From positions 434,001-498,000 of the forward strand of contig NZ_CP019789.1 in assembly GCF_002022685.1 (NCBI RefSeq): DNA of 64,000 nucleotides, written 5' to 3'. This DNA is from Bartonella schoenbuchensis R1 (GTDB lineage Bacteria > Pseudomonadota > Alphaproteobacteria > Rhizobiales > Rhizobiaceae). Positions 10,570 to 20,776 of the stretch are shown here, in pieces (position 1 is the first letter of the stretch; the number at the start of each line of letters is the position of its first letter). The notes beneath the pieces are model-generated. The model was not told where the DNA came from. It did no database searches and saw nothing but the letters and a program-made list of their open reading frames with translations. A program made the translations under genes and the position numbers.

Positions 10570-11682
10570 ATGGCTTATAATCAGAAAAAAGTTGTTGCTG
10601 CTATTCAGGCTTTTGAACGCGGTGAAATTGTTGTGGTTACAGATGATGATGACCGTGAAAATGAAGGTGATTTAATTGTTGCTGCTGTTCATTGTACAGA
10701 AGAAAAGATGGCATTTATCATTCGCCATACGTCGGGTATTATTTGTACACCAATGCCAAAAGAAGAAGCACAACGATTTAATCTTGCTCCTATGGTGTCG
10801 GATAATGATTCAGCGCATCGTACCAAATTTACTGTTACCGTGGATTTTAAACATGGAATAACAACGGGTATTTCAGCATATGATCGTACATTGGCTGTTC
10901 GTAATTTAGCTAATCCCAATGCAAGTGCTAGTGATTTTGTCCGTCCGGGACATATTTTTCCTTTAATTGCACATGAAGGTGGTGTTCTTATGCGCTCAGG
11001 CCATACTGAGGCAGCTGTTGACTTGTGTAAATTAGCTAGTTTGCCACCGGTTGGTGTTATTGGTGAATTAGTTAATGATGATGGTAGTGTTAAACATGGA
11101 GATGAAGTTACAAAGTTTGCACAAGATAATCAGTTACACATCATAACTGTTGCTGATCTTATTGCTTATCGTCAGCGTAAAGAGACGCTTATAAAATATG
11201 TTGGAGAAATGCATATTAAAACATTTGTAGGTCCAGCTATAGTCAAAAGTTATCAACTTCCTTGGGAAACAGTTCAGCATGTGGCAATTGTTTTTGGCGA
11301 TATTCGTGATGGGGAAGATATTCCGGTACGCCTGCATCGTGAAAATATTCTAAAGGATGTTTTTGGTCAGTCACCAGATGTTGAAGTTGTCATGCGGCGC
11401 ATGGTAGAAAAAGAAAAACGTGGTGTATTTGTTTATTTGCGTGAAGGATCTGTTGGTGTTGGTTCTCAATTAGCTGTTTGTGAACAGAAAATGGCAATGG
11501 TAGGTTTAGAAAACCATGCACAAGCAATTGAACGTGCAGAAGAATGGCACCAAATTGGTCTAGGAGCGCAAATTTTGAAACATCTAGGGATTAGTTCTGT
11601 TATTGTCTACTCTTCTAAAGAGCGTCATTATGTTGGTTTAGAAGGTTTTGGAATTCGCATATCTAGAACAGATATCTTGTGA
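10570..11682 (+). CDS. ribB: 3,4-dihydroxy-2-butanone 4-phosphate synthase with degenerate GTP cyclohydrolase II domain
   Basis: Riboflavin pathway enzyme of 370 residues. The N-terminal half (about 1-205) is an intact RibB domain: [15 protein letters not shown] supplies the metal-binding acidic residues, and [15 protein letters not shown] the phosphate-binding Arg and His. The C-terminal half (about 210-370) has the overall RibA outline ([20 protein letters not shown], then [14 protein letters not shown]) but lacks the three Cys residues that ligate the catalytic zinc of GTP cyclohydrolase II. By analogy with rhizobial RibBA proteins shown to have only DHBP synthase activity, the second domain is probably non-catalytic. 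It follows aroC closely, and xseB starts 8 bp after its stop. Confidence 0.93.
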   Translation: MAYNQKKVVAAIQAFERGEIVVVTDDDDRENEGDLIVAAVHCTEEKMAFIIRHTSGIICTPMPKEEAQRFNLAPMVSDNDSAHRTKFTVTVDFKHGITTGISAYDRTLAVRNLANPNASASDFVRPGHIFPLIAHEGGVLMRSGHTEAAVDLCKLASLPPVGVIGELVNDDGSVKHGDEVTKFAQDNQLHIITVADLIAYRQRKETLIKYVGEMHIKTFVGPAIVKSYQLPWETVQHVAIVFGDIRDGEDIPVRLHRENILKDVFGQSPDVEVVMRRMVEKEKRGVFVYLREGSVGVGSQLAVCEQKMAMVGLENHAQAIERAEEWHQIGLGAQILKHLGISSVIVYSSKERHYVGLEGFGIRISRTDIL

Positions 11683-11689
11683 GGGTTAT

Positions 11690-11944
11690 ATGAAGAAAGG
11701 AATGAAAAAGGGCGACATTGCTGCATTAAGTTTTGAGGAAGCACTGAAACAACTTGAAGTGATTGTTGAAAACTTGGAACGTGGAGATGTTCCTTTAGAA
11801 CAATCAATTGATATTTATGAGCGTGGTGAAGCTCTTAAAAATCATTGTGATAAACTGTTGAAAGTAGCTGAAGCTAAAGTTGAAAAAATCCGGCTTTCAG
11901 ATACAGGTCATCCAGAAGGTTTAGAGCCACTTGATTCTGAATGA
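11690..11944 (+). CDS. xseB: Exodeoxyribonuclease VII small subunit
   Basis: Small subunit of the nuclease that degrades single-stranded DNA; it works with XseA, not in this window. An 84-residue helical protein with the family pattern [20 protein letters not shown] and [14 protein letters not shown]. The frame extends upstream into ribB (to 11648), but the ATG at 11690 follows a GAGGG site 8 bp after the ribB stop and gives the expected size. Located between ribB and dxs, the usual rhizobial xseB-dxs neighbourhood. Confidence 0.93.
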   Translation: MKKGMKKGDIAALSFEEALKQLEVIVENLERGDVPLEQSIDIYERGEALKNHCDKLLKVAEAKVEKIRLSDTGHPEGLEPLDSE

Positions 11945-12160
11945 TATTTAGTAATCGTTTATTGTTATTGATTGTAAAAACAAGAATCTTAATTGATTAA
12001 AATAACTTATCACTCTTATTTCTGATGAATGAAAAAGAAGAAAATCTGTAGATAATCTTAAATAAGTAAAGTATTTCAATGAATAATACATCACATTCTA
12101 CACGAAATAATGGAAGATGTGTGCCTATATAACTATTATTGGTAAGGGAAGGAGTTTTTT

Positions 12161-14083
12161 TTGTCTCGGTCATTAACGCCATTACTTGATCGTATTTGTT
12201 TTCCACAAGATTTGCGGGCATTTTCTGAGTCTGATTTAGTACAGTTAGCTAATGAATTACGAGCTGAAACAATTGATGCAGTTTCTGTAACAGGTGGTCA
12301 TCTTGGCGCAGGGCTTGGTGTTGTTGAGCTCACTATTGCGCTGCATTATGTTTTTAATACACCTGATGATAAGATTATTTGGGATGTTGGTCATCAAACT
12401 TATCCCCATAAAATTTTGACTGGTCGTAGGGATAAAATTCGTACTCTACGCCAAGATGGCGGCTTATCAGGTTTCACAAAGCGTTCAGAAAGTGTGTATG
12501 ACTCATTTGGGGCAGGTCATTCTTCTACTTCTATTTCAGCTGGTCTTGGTATGGCAGTGGCAAGCATGTTAAAGGCAGAAGAAAGACGTAACATCATTTG
12601 TGTGATTGGTGATGGCGCTATGTCTGCTGGTATGGCTTATGAGGCCATGAATAATGCTGGTGCTTTGGATGCACGTTTAATTGTTATCCTTAATGATAAC
12701 GATATGTCTATTGCACCTCCTACTGGTGCTATGAGTGCTTATCTTGCAAGATTAGTTTCTCGTCCTTCTTATCGTAGTTTGCGTGAGCAAGTAAAAATAT
12801 TAAGCAAGAAGTTACCAAAGTTTTTTTCAGATAAAGCACGGCTTTCAGAAGAGTTTGCGCGTGGTTTTTTAGTTGGGGGAAGTTTATTTGAGGAGCTTGG
12901 CTTTTATTATGTCGGGCCTATAGATGGCCATAATATGAATCATTTATTGCCTGTTCTAAAGAATGTTCGCGAATATCCCAATGGTCCTGTTTTAGTGCAT
13001 GTGGTAACACATAAAGGGAAAGGGTATGCACCTGCAGAGGTGTCGTCTGATAAATATCACGGTGTTAATCGTTTTGATGTTGTTACGGGCAAACAGGTTA
13101 AAACACAAAGTAAGTTTCTTCCTTATACTAAAGTGTTTTCTAAGGCTTTAATAGAAGAAGCCAGTCATGATGATAAGATTGTTGCTATAACGGCTGCAAT
13201 GCCAACAGGAACGGGCCTTGATTCTTTTGCTGAAAAATTTCCCGATAAAATGTTTGATGTTGGTATTGCTGAACAACATGCTGTAACTTTTGCTGCAGGT
13301 ATCGCCTGTGAAGGGTATAAACCTTTTGTTGCAATTTATTCTACCTTTTTACAGCGTGCTTATGATCAGATTATTCATGATGTATCGATTCAAAAGTTAC
13401 CCGTGCGTTTTGCAATTGACCGCGCAGGTTTTGTTGGCGCGGATGGTGCAACACACGCTGGGAGTTTTGATATTGTTTTTTTGGCAACACTTCCTGAGTT
13501 TGTTGTGATGGCCCCTTCTGATGAAGTTGAACTTATGCATATGGTGCGCACAGCGGCAGCTTATGATCAGGGGCCTATTTCTTTTCGTTATCCACGTGGT
13601 GAAAGTAGTGGTATAGATTTACCACAACGTGGTGAGGTTCTGGAGATTGGTAAAGGGCGAATTTTATGTGAAGGCAGCAAAATAGCTTTGGTTTGTTTTG
13701 GAACACGGTTATCTGAAGTGTTAATAGCAGCTAATGAGTTAGCAGCAGAGGGGTTATCAACCACTGTTGCAGATGCACGCTTTGCAAAGCCTTTGGATAA
13801 AGATTTAATACGTCGTTTAGCACGTGAGCACGAAGTATTAGTCACAATTGAAGAAGGGGCAATGGGTGGATTTGGGGCGCATGTACTGCAGTTTTTGGCA
13901 CAAGAGGGGCTATTAGAGCACGGTTTAAAGGTTCGCACATTGAAATTTCCTGATGAATATTTAAATCATGGTTCACCAAATAAAGTTCTTTCGAGTATTG
14001 GGCTTGATGCAACGGGTATTATTAATACTGTTTTTAATGCTTTGGGACGTGAAATGCCGATAATACCGCAAGTTCAAGTATAA
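12161..14083 (+). CDS. dxs: 1-deoxy-D-xylulose-5-phosphate synthase
   Basis: Thiamine diphosphate enzyme condensing pyruvate and glyceraldehyde 3-phosphate, first step of the MEP isoprenoid pathway; ispH of the same pathway lies at 19720. The 640-residue product has the transketolase layout: [21 protein letters not shown] near the start, the ThDP motif [18 protein letters not shown], the pyrimidine-binding domain with [28 protein letters not shown], and the C-terminal [10 protein letters not shown]. Translation seems to start at TTG 12161, since a strong AAGGGAAGGAG site lies 6-18 bases upstream and the product then begins [12 protein letters not shown] as in relatives. Confidence 0.95.
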   Translation: MSRSLTPLLDRICFPQDLRAFSESDLVQLANELRAETIDAVSVTGGHLGAGLGVVELTIALHYVFNTPDDKIIWDVGHQTYPHKILTGRRDKIRTLRQDGGLSGFTKRSESVYDSFGAGHSSTSISAGLGMAVASMLKAEERRNIICVIGDGAMSAGMAYEAMNNAGALDARLIVILNDNDMSIAPPTGAMSAYLARLVSRPSYRSLREQVKILSKKLPKFFSDKARLSEEFARGFLVGGSLFEELGFYYVGPIDGHNMNHLLPVLKNVREYPNGPVLVHVVTHKGKGYAPAEVSSDKYHGVNRFDVVTGKQVKTQSKFLPYTKVFSKALIEEASHDDKIVAITAAMPTGTGLDSFAEKFPDKMFDVGIAEQHAVTFAAGIACEGYKPFVAIYSTFLQRAYDQIIHDVSIQKLPVRFAIDRAGFVGADGATHAGSFDIVFLATLPEFVVMAPSDEVELMHMVRTAAAYDQGPISFRYPRGESSGIDLPQRGEVLEIGKGRILCEGSKIALVCFGTRLSEVLIAANELAAEGLSTTVADARFAKPLDKDLIRRLAREHEVLVTIEEGAMGGFGAHVLQFLAQEGLLEHGLKVRTLKFPDEYLNHGSPNKVLSSIGLDATGIINTVFNALGREMPIIPQVQV

Positions 14084-14799
14084 CAATAAGGTAGTCGTAA
14101 AAATTGATGCCTTTTAGTTATTTTTACAATCAATGTGTTTACGAGCATGTAATGCAAATTGTGTGGCAAATGGTTGTTAAGATTGACAGGAAAATACTTT
14201 TTCAATTGAGAAGATAATTTCTAATAATACAGAACTTATAGTTTGTTATTCTGTGTAGAGTTATGCTTTACGTGCTAGAATTACAATTGCCGAATGCATT
14301 TAAGTATATTTCTGATTATAGTAAATTAAGTTATGCTATAATATTAGTACATCAGTAGTAATTTTAAGCAAGTTTTCTTAAAATGTGATGGTAAAGCTAT
14401 AATTATTGCTTCTGATATTGATTATAATAAATTTAATGCACGTTTAATCTAGAACTAGCGTTGATAATATTATGAAAAGGTTTAAATGTAGAGATTAAAG
14501 GCAGTAATAATTGTGAAATTAATTTTACTATATCAAATGTCAATTCACTTTGCTTAAGTTTGTATTGTTATTTATTTTAGCTTCTTTCAAGAAGAGAGCC
14601 AAGTTATTTGCTAGTAAAATCTCAATTTGAAATTGATGATAAGGGTGGGGTATTGAAAAATCCATCAATTGTAAGAAACTTTAGAAGTATTTTTTTGATA
14701 AACTGAATCTTAAAAGGGATAAATAAAAAAGGTTTCTTTCTTCACTCAATTATAAACGATGATAAGCGTTTAGAATATTGATTATTCGGAGAAAAAAGA
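14084..14799. other. 716 bp spacer with traces of a decayed reading frame
   Basis: No intact gene. A plus-strand stretch at about 14354-14452 reads SSNFKQVFLKCDGKA and continues IIIASDIDYNKFNARLI before a TAG stop, with no start codon and no continuation in frame. Shorter protein-like runs follow at about 14478-14690. These look like remnants of a coding sequence, but I cannot name the family. In several other Rhizobiales a tlyA-type rRNA methyltransferase follows dxs; nothing here resembles it clearly. Confidence 0.35.
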
Positions 14800-16044
14800 G
14801 TGAGTGACAACGTTATAATTGATCATATTGGAGCTGATGGTCATGGTGTAGCAAAAACACCGCATGGCTCTGTTTATATACCTTTTACCTTACCGGGAGA
14901 GGTTGTTAAAGTTGCTCTTCATGGAAAATACGGTACATCTATTGCATTAATGAAAAAATCATTAGAACGCATTGATGCTATTTGTAAACATTTTAAAGAA
15001 TGTGGAGGGTGTATGCTTCAGCATTGGCATGTTGATGCGTATCATTCTTGGAAGCGACAGTTGGTTGTTGATGCACTTAAAAAGCACAGGTTTGATGTAG
15101 CTGTTTCTCCTTTAGTAACGTGCGCACATTATAGCCGCCGGCGAATCATTTTAACAGCATCCATGACAAAGCAAGGTCATATCGTTGGTTTTAATCGTCA
15201 TCTTTCACATGATGTTGTGGCTATTGAGGAATGTCCGGTTACTCGGTCACAGATTATATCAAAATTAAATGATATTAGAGAGATATGTGCTCTTTTAGGC
15301 AATCATGCCAAGCGATTTCATGTAACAGTAACATTTGTTGATAATGGTTTTGACGTTGCTTTAAGGGGTTGTATCGTGCGCGATGAGCTTATTCGTCAAA
15401 ATATGATACATGCAGCTCTTGTACGTGGAATTACGCGCTTATCTATTGAAGGTGAAGTTTTAGTTGAGCAAGAAAAACCGTTGATTCACTTTGGTGATGT
15501 TTGTGTTGAACTTCCTTCTGGCGGTTTTCTTCAGGCAACTTCTGAAGCAGAGGATATCATCAGTCATATTATTTTAACTCATTTTAAAAAAGCAAAAAGT
15601 GCTGTTGATTTATTTTCAGGGGCGGGAACTTTTACTTTACGTATGGCTAAAACAATGAATGTTCATGCAGTAGAAAATGATGAAACAGCATTGGCGAATT
15701 TAGAACACGCAGCACGTTTTGCTTTTGGCTTAAAAACAGTCACTTGTGAAAAGCGTGATTTGTTTCGTCGTCCACTTTCTGCAAAGGAACTTGAACGTTT
15801 TGATAGTGTTGTTTTTGATCCACCACGCGCTGGTGCAAAAGAACAAGTATGTGAATTAGCAAAGACAACAATACCACGTGTGGTAGCTGTTTCATGCAAT
15901 CCTGTTACATTTGCTCGTGATTTATCCATTCTTGTTGCAGGCGGTTATACAGTAGAAAAGGTCATACCGATTGATCAATTTTTGTGGTCGCCTCATGTTG
16001 AAGTTGTTGCGATTTTAAGTAAACGCAAAACAAAGATGCGCTAA
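14800..16044 (+). CDS. Class I SAM-dependent RNA methyltransferase (TrmA/RlmC/RlmD family)
   Basis: Likely a 5-methyluridine methyltransferase acting on 23S rRNA or tRNA. The 414-residue protein has an N-terminal TRAM-like part (1-55), an iron-sulfur cluster motif CKHFKECGGCMLQHW at about 67-81 (C-x5-C-x2-C), the SAM-binding AVDLFSGAGTFTLRMA near residue 270, VFDPPRAGAKEQV and the catalytic-Cys motif VAVSCNPVTFARDL. The exact target uridine cannot be read from sequence. Start is GTG at 14800 behind a CGGAGA site. It stands alone after the large dxs spacer, convergent with tldD. Confidence 0.9.
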   Translation: MSDNVIIDHIGADGHGVAKTPHGSVYIPFTLPGEVVKVALHGKYGTSIALMKKSLERIDAICKHFKECGGCMLQHWHVDAYHSWKRQLVVDALKKHRFDVAVSPLVTCAHYSRRRIILTASMTKQGHIVGFNRHLSHDVVAIEECPVTRSQIISKLNDIREICALLGNHAKRFHVTVTFVDNGFDVALRGCIVRDELIRQNMIHAALVRGITRLSIEGEVLVEQEKPLIHFGDVCVELPSGGFLQATSEAEDIISHIILTHFKKAKSAVDLFSGAGTFTLRMAKTMNVHAVENDETALANLEHAARFAFGLKTVTCEKRDLFRRPLSAKELERFDSVVFDPPRAGAKEQVCELAKTTIPRVVAVSCNPVTFARDLSILVAGGYTVEKVIPIDQFLWSPHVEVVAILSKRKTKMR

Positions 16045-16114
16045 GAAATTTAGCTAACATAAAAAGGCTGTTTAAATATATTGAAAATTTTTTATTAAGC
16101 TTAGTTGGTTGATG

Positions 16115-17533
16115 TTATGAAAGCGTTGTCCCGCCGATTGTCATATTATTGATTCGTAAATGGGGTTGTCCAACGCCAACAGGAACATTTTGTCCCGCTT
16201 TTCCACACATACCTACACCATTATCCAGTTTGCTGTCATTTCCAATCATTGTAATGCGTTTCATAGCATCTGGCCCATTACCAATAAGGGTTGCGCCTTT
16301 GATTGGAGCTAAGATTTTGCCATTCTCTACTCGATAAGCTTCGGTACACTCAAATACAAATTTTCCAGAAGTAATATCAACTTGTCCTCCACCAAATGAA
16401 ACTGCATAAATACCGCTTTTTAATGAAGACAAAATTTCTTGAGGTGTTTTATCTCCCCCTAGCATAATTGTATTTGTCATCCGTGGTATTGGTGTGTATG
16501 CATAAGATTCACGCCGCCCATTTCCGGTTGGATTAACACCCATGAGCCGAGCATTTAACCTATCCTGCATGAAGCCTACGAGTTTACCGTTTTCAATCAG
16601 AACGTTATGTCTTGATGGTGTTCCTTCATCATCAATAGTAAGTGACCCGCGGCATTGGGGAATTGTGCCATCATCAACAATAGTCACACCTTTTGCGGCG
16701 ACTTGTTGCCCCAAAAGCCCAGAAAAAGCGGATGTTTTTTTGCGGTTAAAATCACCTTCCAAACCGTGTCCAACAGCTTCATGTAGCATAACGCCAGGCC
16801 ATCCATTAGCCAAAACAACATCAAATGTTCCTGCTGGTGCTTCTTGTGCTTCTAAGTTGACTAAAGCCATACGCAAAGCTTCATCGGCAGCCATTTTCCA
16901 ATTTTCTTCACTAATGAATTGATTAAATGTTTGTCGTCCACCACATCCATAAAATCCATTTTCACGTCGATTATTATCAGAAACTACCACAGATATAGTA
17001 AGTTTTACGAGGGGGCGAATGTCATGAACGAAGTATCCATCACCGCGTAAAATTTCAACATGTTGGAGTGAGCCGGAAAGAGCGACGGTAACTTGATGCA
17101 GTTTGTTATTTTTTTCACGTAAATATGCGTCAATTTTTTGTAAAAGTGCGCTTTTTTCTTTAAATGATGGAGCATCAAGAGGATTGTTTGGTTGGTATAA
17201 TCTTTGCTTTGGTTGTGAGGGAGCTGCACTATAAGACCCTGTATGATTATTATAGGTTACAGCTTTAGCAGCTTCAATGGCGCGTTTGAGTGAAGCGGCT
17301 GATAATTCACCGGAGTGAGCGTATCCAGTAGCTTCTCCAGAAACAACGCGTAAGCCAAATCCTATATCTTGCTGAAATGACCCATTTTTAAGCTGGCTAT
17401 TATCAAATAAAAGTGTTTCACTTTCTGTATATTCAAGATAAAGTTCACCATCATCAGCATTATGAAGAGTTTCTTGAACAAGAGACTGTACTTTGGACGA
17501 AGAAATATCAAAACGGTCAATCAGTGATTTCAT
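16115..17533 (-). CDS. tldD: Metalloprotease TldD
   Basis: Zinc metallopeptidase subunit of the TldD/TldE heterodimer (microcin maturation, CcdA degradation in E. coli). The signature HEAVGHGLEGDFNRKKTSAF contains the HExxxH zinc motif. The C-terminal third shows GGGQVDITSGKFVFECTEAYR and the final IGNDSKLDNGVGMCGKAGQ, both conserved in the family. The frame is open to 17572, but the ATG at 17533 (MKSLIDRFDI) has an AGGAT site and fits the usual length of about 472. TldE/PmbA is not in the window. In Agrobacterium and Brucella tldD lies directly upstream of the cox cluster. Confidence 0.95.
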   Translation of the reverse strand: MKSLIDRFDISSSKVQSLVQETLHNADDGELYLEYTESETLLFDNSQLKNGSFQQDIGFGLRVVSGEATGYAHSGELSAASLKRAIEAAKAVTYNNHTGSYSAAPSQPKQRLYQPNNPLDAPSFKEKSALLQKIDAYLREKNNKLHQVTVALSGSLQHVEILRGDGYFVHDIRPLVKLTISVVVSDNNRRENGFYGCGGRQTFNQFISEENWKMAADEALRMALVNLEAQEAPAGTFDVVLANGWPGVMLHEAVGHGLEGDFNRKKTSAFSGLLGQQVAAKGVTIVDDGTIPQCRGSLTIDDEGTPSRHNVLIENGKLVGFMQDRLNARLMGVNPTGNGRRESYAYTPIPRMTNTIMLGGDKTPQEILSSLKSGIYAVSFGGGQVDITSGKFVFECTEAYRVENGKILAPIKGATLIGNGPDAMKRITMIGNDSKLDNGVGMCGKAGQNVPVGVGQPHLRINNMTIGGTTLS

Positions 17534-17662
17534 GGTGGTTATCCTATTTGCATTGGTGCCGGCAATGTTCATTTTCTTTATTTAGGAACGCTCCCAAATT
17601 TAAGAAGATTCCCAAAGAGTTATTGGATGCACTGATCATTTAGTATTTGCAAATACTTTTTG

Positions 17663-18199
17663 TTATTCTGATAAGTCTGCGTAAGCTTCATTCAGTCCAC
17701 GTAAATCAATAAGACCGCCGACTCCTTGCTCAGGAGTTGTAAAGATAAAATAAGTGGCTGTTTTGCCGTTTAAAAAGAGTTTTAATATATCTTCTTTAAG
17801 AAGAGCTTCAGCAACACAGTTATCGCCCAAACAACGCCGATATTCTATTTTTCCTATATTTTTATCATCGATTTTAATGCCAATACCAGAACGCAATTCC
17901 ACACGAATAGGAACAAAAACCCGCATCAAAGTTTCTTGATTTTTAGGCAATTTATGAAATGTAACCCGAAAGGTAATATCGCGACGATCTTGTGTGCGCA
18001 CATCTTGTGTGATTTCACATTGTATATTAGGTGTACCTGGTGGTAGTGAGCAAACTTTTGTCCATGCACCATAGGTTTGTGGGGCAGGGACATTTTGTGT
18101 ATTGGGTACTTGCGCAATAGCATAATTGGTGAAAGAAACGCAAAATGCGCATATAATAACGCAAAAGAAGTTTTTTTTAAGAAATTCATAAAGTGTCAT
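17663..18199 (-). CDS. Invasion-associated locus B (IalB) family protein
   Basis: Secreted or periplasmic protein of 178 residues. An N-terminal signal peptide (about 1-30, KKNFFCVIICAFCVSFT followed by AIA-Q) precedes the IalB domain: TYGAWTKVC, IQCEITQDVRTQD, VPIRVELRSGIGIKIDD, EYRRCLGDNCVAEALL and a C-terminal GLIDLRGLNEA. The paired Cys residues probably form disulfides. IalB of Bartonella bacilliformis is linked to erythrocyte invasion, but the family is widespread in non-invasive Rhizobiales, so a virulence role for this paralogue is unproven. The start at 18199 is chosen over 18238 because of an AGGG site and the better signal peptide. Next to tldD, as in relatives. Confidence 0.88.
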   Translation of the reverse strand: MTLYEFLKKNFFCVIICAFCVSFTNYAIAQVPNTQNVPAPQTYGAWTKVCSLPPGTPNIQCEITQDVRTQDRRDITFRVTFHKLPKNQETLMRVFVPIRVELRSGIGIKIDDKNIGKIEYRRCLGDNCVAEALLKEDILKLFLNGKTATYFIFTTPEQGVGGLIDLRGLNEAYADLSE

Positions 18200-18607
18200 G
18201 GAAAACCCTGCCCAAATCGTTATTATGTTATTGTGCATAGGTTTTTATGAAAAGTAAATCCTTGTCTTAAAAGTGTAACACAAAACCAATTTTTTTCTGG
18301 ATGTATTTATGCATATTTCATATAAATGGAACAGAAGTACAAAATAAAAATAATATTTCACCAGAGTGGGATTTTCTAGCACTATCTTGTGGCATTTAGT
18401 AAAATCTATTTATTTTTGTGATGCCTTTTTATATAAAGGGTAACAGTGATTGGAATTAATGTAAGTATTTCTATCTGTTTTAAAAATACATATAAATAAG
18501 ATAGATATTATATGGTCTCGAAAATGCTATAATATTAATGGGTCATTTCCATATGTTAAATAGTGTTTTTTTGTGAGTAATACTGATAGAAAAGGTTCTT
18601 TAGTGGA
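18200..18607. other. Spacer where relatives carry coxB-coxA; no gene seen
   Basis: AT-rich 408 bp between the IalB-family gene and ctaB. No cytochrome oxidase subunit fragment can be recognised in any frame. The promoters for both divergent neighbours should lie here. Confidence 0.45.
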
Positions 18608-19540
18608 ATGTGTATTTTAGAAGAATTATCAGCTAAAAATAGTCAGTCAATTCCGCCAAAAGCCAATTTTTATGATTATATTACATTATTGAAACCCCGA
18701 GTTATGTCACTTGTTGTGTTTACAGCTCTGGTTGGGCTGATGGTGTCACCTGTTACTGTAAATCCACTTCATGGTGTGTTAGCAATTTTATGTATTGCTG
18801 TGGGCGGTGGTGGTGCGGGGGCACTTAATATGTGGTATGACGCTGATATTGATGCAGTAATGAAACGTACGAAAAATCGCCCTATTCCTACTGGTAAAAT
18901 TAGCCGTAAGAAAGCATTTGTTTTTGGTTTGGCCCTTTCTGTGCTTTCGGTTACGGTTATGGGAGTTTTTATTAATTGGTTTTCAGCGATTTTTCTTGCT
19001 TTCACAATTTTCTTTTATGTTGTTATTTATACGATTTGGTTAAAACGTGTAACACCACAAAATATTGTTATTGGTGGTGCAGCTGGAGCTTTTCCACCAA
19101 TGATTGGGTGGGCAGCTGCAACAGGGGCAATAAGTATTGAAAGTTTCTTATTATTTTTGATCATTTTTATGTGGACTCCACCGCATTTTTGGGCTCTTTC
19201 TTTATTTTCATCTATTGATTACGATGCAGCAGGTATTCCTATAATGCCCAATGTACGAGGTGAATATTCAACCAAGAAACAAATTTTAGTTTATACTGTA
19301 ATTATGGCGTTATGCGCTGTTGGGCCTTATATTATAGGTCTTGCAGGTATTACTTATGGCATTTGTTCAGCAATTTTAAGTGTTACTTTTATTTATCTTT
19401 CTTATCGTTTATGGAAAGCTGATACACGTGATGAAACCATTTCTATGGCAAAGAAAGTGTTTTTCTTTTCATTGTTTTATTTAGCAGCTATATTTGGAAT
19501 TCTTTTAATTGAAAATCGTATTTTGTATTTTATTATCTAA
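18608..19540 (+). CDS. ctaB: Protoheme IX farnesyltransferase (heme O synthase)
   Basis: UbiA-superfamily membrane enzyme that farnesylates protoheme to heme O, the cofactor of bo3 quinol oxidases and precursor of heme A. The 310-residue product has about nine hydrophobic helices, the first Asp-rich loop NMWYDADIDAVMKRTKNRPIPTGK and the second DYDAAGIPIMPNVRGE. Full length. Relatives embed ctaB inside a cytochrome aa3 cluster; here it stands alone between an IalB-family gene and ispH. It is probably retained for a heme-O-dependent bo3 oxidase encoded elsewhere (inference). Confidence 0.95.
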   Translation: MCILEELSAKNSQSIPPKANFYDYITLLKPRVMSLVVFTALVGLMVSPVTVNPLHGVLAILCIAVGGGGAGALNMWYDADIDAVMKRTKNRPIPTGKISRKKAFVFGLALSVLSVTVMGVFINWFSAIFLAFTIFFYVVIYTIWLKRVTPQNIVIGGAAGAFPPMIGWAAATGAISIESFLLFLIIFMWTPPHFWALSLFSSIDYDAAGIPIMPNVRGEYSTKKQILVYTVIMALCAVGPYIIGLAGITYGICSAILSVTFIYLSYRLWKADTRDETISMAKKVFFFSLFYLAAIFGILLIENRILYFII

Positions 19541-19719
19541 TGTGATTTAAGCTGAAGAGCAAAAATTAATTCGCATCAATAAAATAATAATGTCCTACAG
19601 GTGCAACTCTTTATATAAAAAGGGTGATATTTTAGTTTTTCTCTATACATTTCTTATATAGTGCATAACAACAGTGTATTTTGATACATGGAGAAAGTCA
19701 TAAAAATGAAGGATGAATT

Positions 19720-20736
19720 ATGTGCTTACTCCCCCCTTTAACAATACGCCTTTGTAGTCCGCGTGGTTTTTGTGCTGGGGTTGATCGTGCTATTCAAATT
19801 GTTGTTCTTGCATTAAAAAAATATGGTGCTCCAGTGTATGTTCGCCATGAAATTGTGCATAACCGCTATGTGGTTGAAGGGTTACAACAGCGTGGAGCCA
19901 TTTTTATTGAAGAACTTCATGAAATTCCAGAAGAACATCGCAATCAACCCGTGGTGTTTTCTGCTCATGGTGTGCCAAAATCTGTACCAGAAGAGGCGCA
20001 TCGTTATAATTTATTCTATATCGATGCAACATGCCCGTTGGTTTCTAAGGTTCATAAGCAAGCGATACGGCATCAACGTTATGGTCGTCATGTCATATTA
20101 ATTGGTCATTCTGGCCATCCTGAGGTGATAGGAACAATGGGGCAGCTTGAAAAAGGAGCTGTTACATTAATTGAAACAGTAGAAGATGCTTGGCGTTATC
20201 AACCGGAAAATCCAGATAAATTAGGATTTGTGACACAAACAACGCTTTCTGTTGAAAATACAGCTGAAATTTTGGATGTTTTGCAAAAACGTTTTCCTGC
20301 GTTAGAGACACCGGCTGCCGAGTCAATTTGTTATGCTACGACCAATCGACAAGAAGCTGTTAAGGCAGCGGCGTTAGGGAGTGATTTATTTTTGATTGTT
20401 GGTGCACCAAACTCGTCTAATTCGCGGCGCTTGGTAGAGGTTGCTGAAAGGTTTGGTGCGCAGCGATCTGTTTTAGTTCAATGTGCTGATGAAATTGATT
20501 TTGATAATTTGGGTGCTCTTTCTGTTGTTAGTCTTTCAGCTGGGGCATCTGCTCCTGAAATTATTGTCGATGAAATTATTACAGCTTTTCATAAGCGTTA
20601 TAATGTCAAAATAGAATTGGCTGAAACTGCATTAGAGACAGAGACATTTTTGGTCGCTCGCGAGTTGCGGGATGTTGTTTTAACCCCTCAAGATATGGCT
20701 TTTGTTAATGGTTATGCTAAAAATACTAACAAATAG
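19720..20736 (+). CDS. ispH: 4-hydroxy-3-methylbut-2-enyl diphosphate reductase
   Basis: Iron-sulfur enzyme at the last step of the MEP pathway, yielding isopentenyl and dimethylallyl diphosphate. Three conserved Cys contexts for the [4Fe-4S] cluster are visible: SPRGFCAGVDRAI near residue 15, DATCPLVSKVH near 107 and ESICYATTNRQ near 200. Substrate-binding motifs HEIVHN, VFSAHGVPKSV and VGAPNSSNSRRLVEVA are intact. 338 residues, normal length, ATG at 19720. Followed at 40 bp by thrB and then rnhA, the conserved ispH-thrB-rnhA order of Rhizobiales. Older name lytB. Confidence 0.97.
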   Translation: MCLLPPLTIRLCSPRGFCAGVDRAIQIVVLALKKYGAPVYVRHEIVHNRYVVEGLQQRGAIFIEELHEIPEEHRNQPVVFSAHGVPKSVPEEAHRYNLFYIDATCPLVSKVHKQAIRHQRYGRHVILIGHSGHPEVIGTMGQLEKGAVTLIETVEDAWRYQPENPDKLGFVTQTTLSVENTAEILDVLQKRFPALETPAAESICYATTNRQEAVKAAALGSDLFLIVGAPNSSNSRRLVEVAERFGAQRSVLVQCADEIDFDNLGALSVVSLSAGASAPEIIVDEIITAFHKRYNVKIELAETALETETFLVARELRDVVLTPQDMAFVNGYAKNTNK

Positions 20737-20776
20737 AAATTATAATATTACTAGTGCTTAAAACGAAAGCAAAATA

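Noticed and set aside
11997..12221. Minus-strand 74-codon frame between xseB and dxs
   Set aside because: Overlaps the dxs ribosome site and coding start, has no recognisable features, and its composition is that of the AT-rich spacer.
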